Part shown: positions 44,431 through 51,645 of the stretch, piece after piece | Numbering within the stretch: position 1 is the first letter of the stretch | Layout: the number at the start of each line of letters is the position of its first letter | Source: Arthrobacter sp. MYb23 | Lineage (GTDB): Bacteria > Actinomycetota > Actinomycetes > Actinomycetales > Micrococcaceae | Length of the DNA stretch: 64,000 nucleotides | Reading direction: 5' to 3' | NCBI RefSeq assembly: GCF_002979775.1 | Contig: NZ_PCPR01000012.1 | Coordinates: 62,001-126,000 of the forward strand | Made by a program: the position numbers and the translations under genes | The notes under the pieces: model-generated | Database searches by the model: none | The model's input: the letters and a program-made list of their open reading frames with translations, nothing else | What the model was told of the DNA's origin: nothing

Positions 44431-45492
44431 ATGACTGACACTTTGCCAGGCGCTGCCATCCCGAATCCGCTGGATGAAGCCGCCATCACCGCCGCCGTCG
44501 AGGACGCCATTGCCGCTATTGAGGCTGCTTCCTCCCTTGATGAACTCAAGGCTGTCCGCCTCGCCCACACCGGTGAGAAGTCGCCGCTGAGCTTGGCCAA
44601 CCGTGAAATCGGTGGCCTCGCCAAGGAGCACAAGGCTGCCGCCGGCAAGCTCATGGGTTCTTCCCGTGGCCGGGTCAACCAGGCGCTCGCAGCCAGGACC
44701 CTGGTTCTCGAAGCCGAGAACGACGCCCGCATCCTGATCGAGGAAACCGTGGATGTCACTGCGGGTCCGCGTCGTCGGCGCGCTGGTGCCCGTCACCCGC
44801 TGTCCACGCTGCAGGACCGCGTCTCGGACATCTTTGTTGGCATGGGGTGGGAAATTGCTGAAGGCCCCGAGGTGGAATCCGAGTGGTTCAACTTTGATGC
44901 CCTGAACTTCAAGCCGGACCACCCGGCCCGCGAAATGCAGGACACGTTCTTCGTGGAGCCGCCTGAAGCCCATCTGCTGATGCGTACGCACACGTCGCCG
45001 GTGCAGGTCCGTTCCATGCTGGAACGCGAAGTGCCCATCTACGTGCTGTGCCCGGGCAAGGTGTTCCGCACTGATGAACTCGATGCCACTCACACTCCTG
45101 TCTTCCACCAGTTCGAGGGACTGGCGATCGACAAGAACCTCAGCATGGCGGATCTCCGCGGCACGCTGGAGCACTTCGCCCGCCAGATGTTCGGTGACGA
45201 AGCCTCCATCCGCCTGCGCCCCAACTACTTCCCGTTCACCGAGCCGTCCGCGGAGCTGGACATCTGGCACCCGGGCGCCAAGGGCGGTCCCCGCTGGATC
45301 GAGTGGGGCGGCTGCGGCATGGTCAACCCCAACGTCCTCCGGGCAGCCGGGATCGATCCGGACATCTATTCAGGTTTTGCCTTCGGTATGGGCATTGAGC
45401 GCACGCTCATGTTCCGCAACGAGGTCGGCGATATGCGCGACATGATCGAAGGCGACGTACGTTTCAGCGAGCACTTCGGGATGGAGATCTAA
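44431..45492 (+). CDS. pheS: Phenylalanine-tRNA ligase alpha subunit
   Basis: Catalytic subunit of the (alpha-beta)2 class II synthetase. The 353-residue protein has the N-terminal coiled coil, motif 1 HPLSTLQDRVSDIFVGMGWEIAEGPEVE (HPLSTLQDRVSDIF near residue 125), motif 2 FRTDELDATHTPVFHQFEGL near 213-232 and motif 3 GFAFGMGIERTLMF near 313-326. No ribosome site is obvious before ATG 44431; TAAGAA 6 nt upstream is a weak leaderless signal. pheT begins two bases after the stop. Confidence 0.96.
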   Translation: MTDTLPGAAIPNPLDEAAITAAVEDAIAAIEAASSLDELKAVRLAHTGEKSPLSLANREIGGLAKEHKAAAGKLMGSSRGRVNQALAARTLVLEAENDARILIEETVDVTAGPRRRRAGARHPLSTLQDRVSDIFVGMGWEIAEGPEVESEWFNFDALNFKPDHPAREMQDTFFVEPPEAHLLMRTHTSPVQVRSMLEREVPIYVLCPGKVFRTDELDATHTPVFHQFEGLAIDKNLSMADLRGTLEHFARQMFGDEASIRLRPNYFPFTEPSAELDIWHPGAKGGPRWIEWGGCGMVNPNVLRAAGIDPDIYSGFAFGMGIERTLMFRNEVGDMRDMIEGDVRFSEHFGMEI

Positions 45493-45494
45493 CA

Positions 45495-48038
45495 GTGCGT
45501 ATCCCACTTTCCTGGCTGCGTGAATTCGCGCAGGTTCCGGCCGATGCTACGGCCGAAGACGTCATGGCTGACCTGGTCAAGGTTGGCTTTGAAGAAGAAG
45601 AAGTCCACCGCCCCACGGATGAGCTGACGGGTCCGGTTGTGGTTGGCCAGGTTTTGAGCCTGGTCAAAGAACCGCAAACCAATGGCAAGACCATCAACTG
45701 GTGCCAGGTACGCGTCGTTCCCGAGGGTCAGGAACAGACCCTCACCGGCGAGGGCATTGATCCCTCCGGCGTGCAGGGCATCATTTGCGGCGCCCACAAC
45801 TTTGTTGAGGGCGACAAAGTGGTTGTCACCCTGCCGGGAGCTGTCCTGCCCGGAAACTTCCAGATCTCGGCGCGCAAGACCTACGGTCACCTCTCCGCGG
45901 GCATGATCGCTTCGGTCCGTGAACTGGGCATCGGCGATGACCACGACGGCATCCTGGTGCTCTCGCGCATCGGACTGGACCCGGAAATCGGCACCGACGC
46001 GATGGAACTCCTTGGTTTGTATGACCAAGCAGCGGAAATCAACGTCACCCCGGACCGCGGTTATGCGTTCTCCATCCGCGGTGTGGCCCGCGAGTATGCC
46101 CACGCTACCGGAACCACCTTCGTGGACCCGGCGTCGAAGGTCAACGCACCGGCTACCTTGCAGGGCGGCTACGGCGTCAAGCTCAACGACGACGCCCCCA
46201 TCTACGGCAAGCCCGGTTGTGACCGCTTCGTGGCCCGCACGGTCCGTGGTGTGGATGCTTCCCGTCCCACCCCGCCGTGGATGTCCTCGCGTCTTCGCCT
46301 TGCCGGCGTTCGCTCCATCTCACTGCCGGTTGATATCTCCAATTACGTGATGCTTGAGCTCGGCCAGCCGAACCACTGCTACGACCTCGATAAGCTCGCG
46401 GGCGACATCGTGGTGCGTCGTGCCGTGGCGGGAGAGAAGATCACCACTCTTGATGACAAGGAGCGCAAGCTTGACGTCGAAGATCTCCTGATCACGGATG
46501 ACTCGGGTGCCATTGGCATTGCAGGCGTCATGGGTGGTGCCCACACCGAGGTGTCCGATTCCACCACGAACATCCTGGTGGAAGCCGCGCACTTCGATGA
46601 AGTATCGATTGCCCGCTCCCGCCGCCGGCACAAGCTGCCGTCCGAAGCTTCCAAGCGCTTCGAGCGCGGCGTTGACTGGCACGTTGCCAACATCGCCGCA
46701 CAGCGCGTCGTGGATCTCCTGGTGGAACTTGCCGGAGGTACGGCGGACGAGGCCGGGACCGACGTCGGAACCGCCCCGGACGCTGTCACCATTGACCTGC
46801 CGGCAGAGTTCGCCTCGGCCCGTATCGGCATCGATTTCACTGACGAGCAGATCACCACGTCCCTCGTGGACCTGGGTGCAACTGTGGAGAAGACGTCGTC
46901 GGGTTACGTGGTGACGGCTCCGAGCTGGCGCAATGACCTCGAAACCAAGGAAGACCTCTCCGAGGAAATCGCGCGGTTGGTCGGCTACGACAACATCCCG
47001 TCGACGCTTCCGGTGGCGCCTCCGGGCCGCGGTCTGAGCCGCAGCCAGCAGCAGAAGCGCAGGGTTGTCCAGGCGCTGGCGGATGCAGGGCTCACCGAGG
47101 TGCTGTCCTACCCATTCGTCTCCAAGGCAGCAAACGATACTTTCGGTGTTGCCGCCGAGGGTGAAGCGCGTCCTGCCTTGAAGCTGGCGAATCCCATCAG
47201 CGAGGAAAACGGCTTCCTCCGGACGTCCATCCTGCCGGGTCTGATCGAGGTTGCCCGCCGCAACCACTCGCGCGGTTTCCGCGACTTGGCTGTGTACGAG
47301 GCCGGTTTGGTCTTTCTCCCGGGCGAAACGCTGGGCACGGATTCCATTCCGCCGCTTGGAGTGAAGCCCTCCGATGAGATTCTTGACGCACTGTACGACG
47401 GCGTTCCGCACCAGCCGCTGTACATCGCCGCTGTGCTGACCGGACATGATTCACCGGCCGCAGCGACGCACACGCCGCGGGCCTGGGATTGGGCAGATGC
47501 AGTGGATGTTGCACGCCTGATCGCCGATGTTTTGGGCGTCGAGCTGGTTGTCACCCAGGGAAGCCACCAAGCGTTCCACCCTGGCCGTGCAGCTCAGCTC
47601 GCGCTGCGCAGCGGCGACGTAGTGGGCTACGCCGGAGAGCTGCACCCCAAGCTCCTGGCTGCGCACGACATGCCGGCACGCTCCGTGGCACTGGAGGTCA
47701 ACGTGGAAGCGTTGTTCGAAGCTGCTGCTGACGTGATCGTGGCCAAGCACATCTCCGGATTCCCAGTAGCGACGCAGGACGTTGCCTTGGTGGTTCCGCA
47801 GGACGTGCCAGCGGACCAGGTTCTGGCCGCTCTGCGTGAAGGTGCAGGCGAACTCCTGGAAGACGTCGCGTTGTTCGACGTCTACGCGGGTCCCGGGATC
47901 GACGAAGGCAAGAAGTCACTGGCTTTCGGCCTCCGCTTCCGTGCTGACGACCGCACGCTGACCGCGGATGAGGCTTCTGAAGCCCGTGCCGCAGCTGTTG
48001 CTGTTACGGCCGAGCGCTTCGGAGCAGTCCAGCGCTAA
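45495..48038 (+). CDS. pheT: Phenylalanine-tRNA ligase beta subunit
   Basis: tRNA-binding and editing subunit, 847 residues, full length. Domains in order: EMAP-II/OB-fold region near residues 40-150 (VVGQVLSLVKEPQTNGKTINWCQV, in parts), the B3/B4 editing core (RFVARTVRGVDASRPTPPW), B5 domain, the class II-like catalytic fold, and the C-terminal ferredoxin-like anticodon-binding domain (ISGFPVATQDVALVVPQDV to the end). The start GTG 45495 lies two bases after pheS, so the subunits are coupled. A strong terminator follows. Confidence 0.96.
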   Translation: MRIPLSWLREFAQVPADATAEDVMADLVKVGFEEEEVHRPTDELTGPVVVGQVLSLVKEPQTNGKTINWCQVRVVPEGQEQTLTGEGIDPSGVQGIICGAHNFVEGDKVVVTLPGAVLPGNFQISARKTYGHLSAGMIASVRELGIGDDHDGILVLSRIGLDPEIGTDAMELLGLYDQAAEINVTPDRGYAFSIRGVAREYAHATGTTFVDPASKVNAPATLQGGYGVKLNDDAPIYGKPGCDRFVARTVRGVDASRPTPPWMSSRLRLAGVRSISLPVDISNYVMLELGQPNHCYDLDKLAGDIVVRRAVAGEKITTLDDKERKLDVEDLLITDDSGAIGIAGVMGGAHTEVSDSTTNILVEAAHFDEVSIARSRRRHKLPSEASKRFERGVDWHVANIAAQRVVDLLVELAGGTADEAGTDVGTAPDAVTIDLPAEFASARIGIDFTDEQITTSLVDLGATVEKTSSGYVVTAPSWRNDLETKEDLSEEIARLVGYDNIPSTLPVAPPGRGLSRSQQQKRRVVQALADAGLTEVLSYPFVSKAANDTFGVAAEGEARPALKLANPISEENGFLRTSILPGLIEVARRNHSRGFRDLAVYEAGLVFLPGETLGTDSIPPLGVKPSDEILDALYDGVPHQPLYIAAVLTGHDSPAAATHTPRAWDWADAVDVARLIADVLGVELVVTQGSHQAFHPGRAAQLALRSGDVVGYAGELHPKLLAAHDMPARSVALEVNVEALFEAAADVIVAKHISGFPVATQDVALVVPQDVPADQVLAALREGAGELLEDVALFDVYAGPGIDEGKKSLAFGLRFRADDRTLTADEASEARAAAVAVTAERFGAVQR

Positions 48039-48054
48039 GCGCCTTGTTCGAGTA

Positions 48055-48087
48055 AATCCCCGGGACCTGTTGGTTCCGGGGATTTTC
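48055..48087 (+). terminator. Rho-independent terminator after pheT
   Basis: A 13-bp stem built from AATCCCCGGGACC and GGTTCCGGGGATT (one G-U pair) with a four-base loop is followed by TTCTTTT. Confidence 0.92.
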
Positions 48088-48130
48088 TTTTATCGAGATT
48101 GAGCTCCCAGCATCTTGACAGACTATTCAC

Positions 48131-48169
48131 ACATGTATGACAGTTTTGTCATGCACATGTGAAACATGT
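48131..48169 (+). promoter_or_regulatory. ACATGT repeats and inverted repeat before the protease gene
   Basis: ACATGT occurs three times (48131, 48155, 48164), and ATGACA-GTTT-TGTCAT forms a perfect inverted repeat at 48137-48152. The cluster is 50-90 bp before the protease start, where an operator would lie. No known regulator motif is recognised. Confidence 0.45.
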
Positions 48170-48220
48170 GTATCACATCCCTCGCACGGTTCCATGAGAG
48201 CCGTCCTTTGAAAGGTACCC

Positions 48221-49087
48221 ATGAAGAAGCAGAACGTTGCTTTGCTTGTCGGGGCTGCAGTAATGGCTTTGACGTCCTCACTTGGTGGAGCTGCAGTGGC
48301 GTCAGAGTCGACGCCCCAAGCAGCCGCTGCCGAGGTTCAGCCCGTATCGCATCTGGTGGACAAGACGCAGACGTCGGGCTCGGCAGCATCTCCTCTGGCC
48401 GATAAGTACACCATCGCCGCCCCCACCAAGAACGGCGGCGCCTCCACGGACTCAGTCATCGGCGCTGATGGCCGCGTTCGGATCACCAACACCACGGCGG
48501 CACCGAACAAGTCCATCGTTCAGATCGAATTCAACGGCGGCTACATCTGCTCCGGTGCCCTGATTTCCGATGACACCGTACTGACTGCCGGGCACTGCGT
48601 GCACGAGGGCGGCACGGGTTCAACGGCCGACTACTCCTGGGGCGTGAAAGTAGCGCCGGGCCGCAATGGCTCAACCGACCCCTACGGCACATGCGGTGCA
48701 ACGGAGATTTTCACGGACCAGCGCTGGATCGACTCGGCGAACACCAATGCTGACTGGGGCGTCATTAAGCTCGACTGCACCATCGGCAACACCACGGGCT
48801 GGCTCAACTACATCGGTACCACTGCCAGCCTGAATGGCACCAGCACCACGGTGCGCGGATATCCGGGAGACAAGGCATTCGGCACCATGTGGTCCATGAC
48901 CGGCCCCATCGAGAGTACGCAGACAGAGAAGGTCTTCTACAAGATGGACACCTATGGGGGCCAGAGTGGCGCCCCTGTCTACAACAGCTCCAACACGATC
49001 GTTGCCATCCACACCAACGGTGGCAGCTCCAACTCCGGCACCCGCATCACTCCCACGCTGGCGAACTACCTGACGTCGGTGAAGTAG
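48221..49087 (+). CDS. Secreted trypsin-like/V8-like serine protease
   Basis: A 288-residue chymotrypsin-fold protease. The Sec signal peptide is MKKQNVALLVGAAVMALTSS and cleavage is likely after AAVA near residue 28; a propeptide follows to about 90. Catalytic residues are His125 in LTAGHCV, Asp178 in NADWGVIKLD and Ser249 in GGQSGAPV. Glutamyl-endopeptidase (V8) relatives share the GGQSGAPVY context, but specificity for Glu is not proven. ATG 48221 follows GAAAGG. It is flanked by two strong terminators and is a single-gene unit. Confidence 0.92.
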   Translation: MKKQNVALLVGAAVMALTSSLGGAAVASESTPQAAAAEVQPVSHLVDKTQTSGSAASPLADKYTIAAPTKNGGASTDSVIGADGRVRITNTTAAPNKSIVQIEFNGGYICSGALISDDTVLTAGHCVHEGGTGSTADYSWGVKVAPGRNGSTDPYGTCGATEIFTDQRWIDSANTNADWGVIKLDCTIGNTTGWLNYIGTTASLNGTSTTVRGYPGDKAFGTMWSMTGPIESTQTEKVFYKMDTYGGQSGAPVYNSSNTIVAIHTNGGSSNSGTRITPTLANYLTSVK

Positions 49088-49108
49088 CAGGGGTGAGTTA
49101 AGCCAAAA

Positions 49109-49153
49109 AGCAGTGTTCCCCGCAGCGTCTTCATGGTTGCGGGGAACACTGCT
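49109..49153 (+). terminator. Terminator after the secreted protease gene
   Basis: A perfect 16-bp stem (AGCAGTGTTCCCCGCA and its complement) with a 13-base loop. The T-tract is short (GTGTGAG follows). Confidence 0.8.
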
Positions 49154-49276
49154 GTGTGAGGCGAGTGACGGTCAAGTTGGCACGTACGCGCTTGGTCAAA
49201 ACTGGAATGTAGGACTCAGATTCATCCGCTACAGACAGCAACGCGGCGTGGAACGTCGTATAGGAGGGCTACAGTA

Positions 49277-49345
49277 GTGCTCGGAGTTGGTGCTCCACCA
49301 ACTCTTTTACATGTGGCGTCCTGCTTGGGCCCGCCAATAGTCTGA
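49277..49345 (+). CDS. Possible 22-codon leader ORF
   Basis: GTG 49277 lies nine bases after a perfect AGGAGG (49262-49267) and opens a frame to TGA 49343-49345 encoding 22 residues (MLGVGAPPTLLHVASCLG, then PPIV). The first half overlaps the hairpin at 49284-49308. The peptide resembles nothing I know. It ends 23 bases before the next gene. Translation is unproven. Confidence 0.25.
   Translation: MLGVGAPPTLLHVASCLGPPIV
49284..49308 (+). terminator. Intrinsic terminator/attenuator before the small membrane gene
   Basis: GAGTTGGTG and its complement flank CTC and are followed by TTTT, a compact canonical shape. It lies 60 bp before ATG 49369 and inside the 22-codon ORF, so it may be an attenuator, or end a short transcript from 49154-49283. 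Confidence 0.7.
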
Positions 49346-49368
49346 TGGGCAGCGTGAAAGGAGTTCTG

Positions 49369-49566
49369 ATGAAGTACTCGAAGGTCAAAGCCGGACTCAT
49401 CGCCGGCGCTGCATTCCTCGTAGGACAGTTCATTTATCAGGTTGTTCTCACTGCACCTTACAGTCTCGGAATCAGCCTCGTTATGGCGGTCATCGTCGTG
49501 GTTGGGTCCGTCGTGGGCCGGCACGTGATGAACCGCCGAAGAAGCGGGCTGACCGGCGACGTTTAG
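49369..49566 (+). CDS. Small two-helix membrane protein
   Basis: A 65-residue protein with two hydrophobic segments: AGLIAGAAFLVGQFIYQVVL near residues 8-27 and SLGISLVMAVIVVVGSVVG near 32-50, ending basic (RHVMNRRRSGLTGDV). ATG 49369 is preceded by AAAGGAG at about 49358-49363, the right distance. TAGTCT at 49338-49343 is a -10 candidate. I do not recognise a family. It is 80 bp before the phosphopantetheinyl transferase gene and may be its upstream partner. Confidence 0.7.
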   Translation: MKYSKVKAGLIAGAAFLVGQFIYQVVLTAPYSLGISLVMAVIVVVGSVVGRHVMNRRRSGLTGDV

Positions 49567-49646
49567 CTGGGTGGCAAGGCGCCCGATCAGCTGTTCATGG
49601 AGAATGCTGGCTTCAACTCACGAGCAAAAGTGCAAGGAAGGCCGAG

Positions 49647-50294
49647 ATGGATCGTCCGGTGCTTGAGCTGCGGAAGCTCAGTGACGCGCCCGGCGCAGGC
49701 GGTCCGCTTCAACAACTCGGCCTGCCCGCCCTCGAGCGTGCCAACGGCTTGGCCAAACCCGAGGATCGAGATGAGTTCGTTGCCGGTCGGATCGCGCTGT
49801 GGCACTTCGCCGCTTCGCTGCTCGATGTCGATCCCACGCGCCTCGTGCCGGACTATCGCTGCCCGCAGTGCGGCCCGGGGCAGGACCACGGTCGCCCCGG
49901 TTTCCTGCTCGACGGCGTCCCCGCACCTTTGGTGCTCAGCGCGTCCCGGGCGTCGGGCTGGGTGCTGCTGGCCGCCGTCGTAAATCCAGCGGAAGGCCTG
50001 CGGCTGGGTGTGGACCTTGAATCGATAAGCGGGGTTGTCTTTGAGGGCTTCGACGACGTCGCCTTGACCGCAGCCGAGAAGGACTTTCTGGCCTCCGTCC
50101 CGGAACAAGATCAAGCAAGCCAACGCGCCCGCCTGTGGGCGCGCAAAGAAGCCTGGCTGAAGATGACGGGCGAGGGTCTGCGAAGGAACCCAGCGGAGGT
50201 GGGTGCGTTGGACCGTCCGGGCTTACAGGACGTGAACACTGTCAGAAATCGTGATCTACCGGAAGGCCTCGTTGCCGCCTTGGCCCTCGGCTAA
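49647..50294 (+). CDS. 4'-phosphopantetheinyl transferase, Sfp type
   Basis: Transfers the phosphopantetheine arm of CoA onto carrier proteins. The 215-residue protein has the three Sfp motifs: PLVLSASRASGWVLLA near residues 93-108, GVDLES near 120-125 and the WARKEAWLKMTGEGL motif near 165-179. The start follows AAGGAAGG. It is convergent with the M1 peptidase and lies next to the NRPS-like gene, whose carrier domain is the obvious substrate. Its 3' end overlaps the peptidase gene by four bases. Confidence 0.92.
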   Translation: MDRPVLELRKLSDAPGAGGPLQQLGLPALERANGLAKPEDRDEFVAGRIALWHFAASLLDVDPTRLVPDYRCPQCGPGQDHGRPGFLLDGVPAPLVLSASRASGWVLLAAVVNPAEGLRLGVDLESISGVVFEGFDDVALTAAEKDFLASVPEQDQASQRARLWARKEAWLKMTGEGLRRNPAEVGALDRPGLQDVNTVRNRDLPEGLVAALALG

Positions 50295-51634
50295 CGCACC
50301 GAAGGGAGCGGCGGAAGCGACGCTTCGTACAGCCACGGCCGGAGAATCGACGCAGCATCCAGCCCGGGAATGAACGAATCCGCAGCCTCGACGAACGTCC
50401 TGGTCGAGACCGAGCCGTGACGGTTAGCGGCCGTCCAATGCTGAAGGAATCCGAAGAACGCTTCGTCGCCGGCGGCCACCCTCAAGGCATGCACAGCAAG
50501 GGCTCCCCGTTTGTAGACGCGGTCGTCGAACATCAGCTCAGGGCCGGGATCACCCACCAGCAAGTCCTGTGGCCCGGCGTCGAGCCTTTTCCACGCGGCC
50601 GTTGCCCGCGCAGAAACCGTCATGGTGCGGGATTCCTCGGACCACAACCACTCCGCGTAGCAGGCAAAGCCTTCGTGTAGCCAGATATCTTTCCAGCTGG
50701 TGACTGTCAGGGAATTACCAAACCACTGGTGGGAAAGCTCATGGGCGATCAGGCGCTGAGCATCCCAGGCATCACGCATATGGTTTCGGCCGAAGATCGA
50801 GACTGTCTGGGCTTCGAGGGGAATTTCCAGCTCGTCCTCGGTCACCACAGAGGTGTAGTCGGCGAACGGGTACGGGCCGAAACAATCCTCAAAGGTGCGC
50901 ATCATGTCCGGCTGCCGGCGGAGGCCTTGGAGGGCGTCCACCGCCATCTCGGGCGTGACTGCAACGAACTGGGGCACCCTGTGGTGGGTATCGTCAACGT
51001 GCAGGGGAACCTTGGTGTACCTGCCGATCTGAACCGTGGCGAGGTAGGTGGCCATGGGCTCGGCCTGTTCGTAGACCCACGTCTCCCTGCTCGACTTGCG
51101 GGAGTGCGACACGAGGCGCCCGTTGCACACCGGACGGTAGTTGTCGTCAGTGGTCACGGAGATGAGGAAGCTGGATTTGTAGCGGGGATGATCATTGCAG
51201 GGGAACCAGGACGCCGCTCCGTTGGGCTGTCCGGCCACCAGGACGCCGTCGTTCAGTTCCTCCCAGCCCACATCGCCCCACAGGCCGCGGCGCGGCTGGG
51301 GGTTGCCGTCGTAGCGGATCTCGAGGGAAAACTGCTGGCCCACCTTGAGCGGGGTTGCGGGGGTCAGGACCAGGTGTTCGGCCCGGTGGCTGAACTTCTG
51401 CAGCTTCTTGCCGTCCATCTGAATCTTGCTGGCCCGCAGGCCCACCAGGTCAAGGACAATCTGCGGCGCAGCCTCCAATGCGGTGCAACGCAGGACCGCC
51501 TTGCCGATCAGCTTGTTGCTGCCCAGCCTGACGTCCAGGTCCAACTCGTACCTGTCCACGCGGTAGGCGCTGCTGCCGTGGTTCAAAGCATAGGGGTCGG
51601 CTTCGGTCATGGGAGTGGTGATTGGTGCGGCCAT
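50291..51634 (-). CDS. M1-family zinc aminopeptidase
   Basis: A 447-residue metallopeptidase of the aminopeptidase N clan. The zinc motif is IAHELSHQWFGNS (HELSH at residues 298-302) with the third ligand Glu in WLHEGFACYAEW near 321. The GAMEN exopeptidase motif is replaced by EIPLEAQTVS near 270-279, a variant seen in short actinobacterial M1 enzymes. The large C-terminal domain is short. ATG 51634 (MAAPITTP) lies 11 bp after the NRPS stop, so the two are co-transcribed. Epsilon-polylysine degradases described in Streptomyces are zinc aminopeptidases, which suggests a matching role here. Confidence 0.9.
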   Translation of the reverse strand: MAAPITTPMTEADPYALNHGSSAYRVDRYELDLDVRLGSNKLIGKAVLRCTALEAAPQIVLDLVGLRASKIQMDGKKLQKFSHRAEHLVLTPATPLKVGQQFSLEIRYDGNPQPRRGLWGDVGWEELNDGVLVAGQPNGAASWFPCNDHPRYKSSFLISVTTDDNYRPVCNGRLVSHSRKSSRETWVYEQAEPMATYLATVQIGRYTKVPLHVDDTHHRVPQFVAVTPEMAVDALQGLRRQPDMMRTFEDCFGPYPFADYTSVVTEDELEIPLEAQTVSIFGRNHMRDAWDAQRLIAHELSHQWFGNSLTVTSWKDIWLHEGFACYAEWLWSEESRTMTVSARATAAWKRLDAGPQDLLVGDPGPELMFDDRVYKRGALAVHALRVAAGDEAFFGFLQHWTAANRHGSVSTRTFVEAADSFIPGLDAASILRPWLYEASLPPLPSVR

Positions 51635-51645
51635 ATCCGTCCAAT

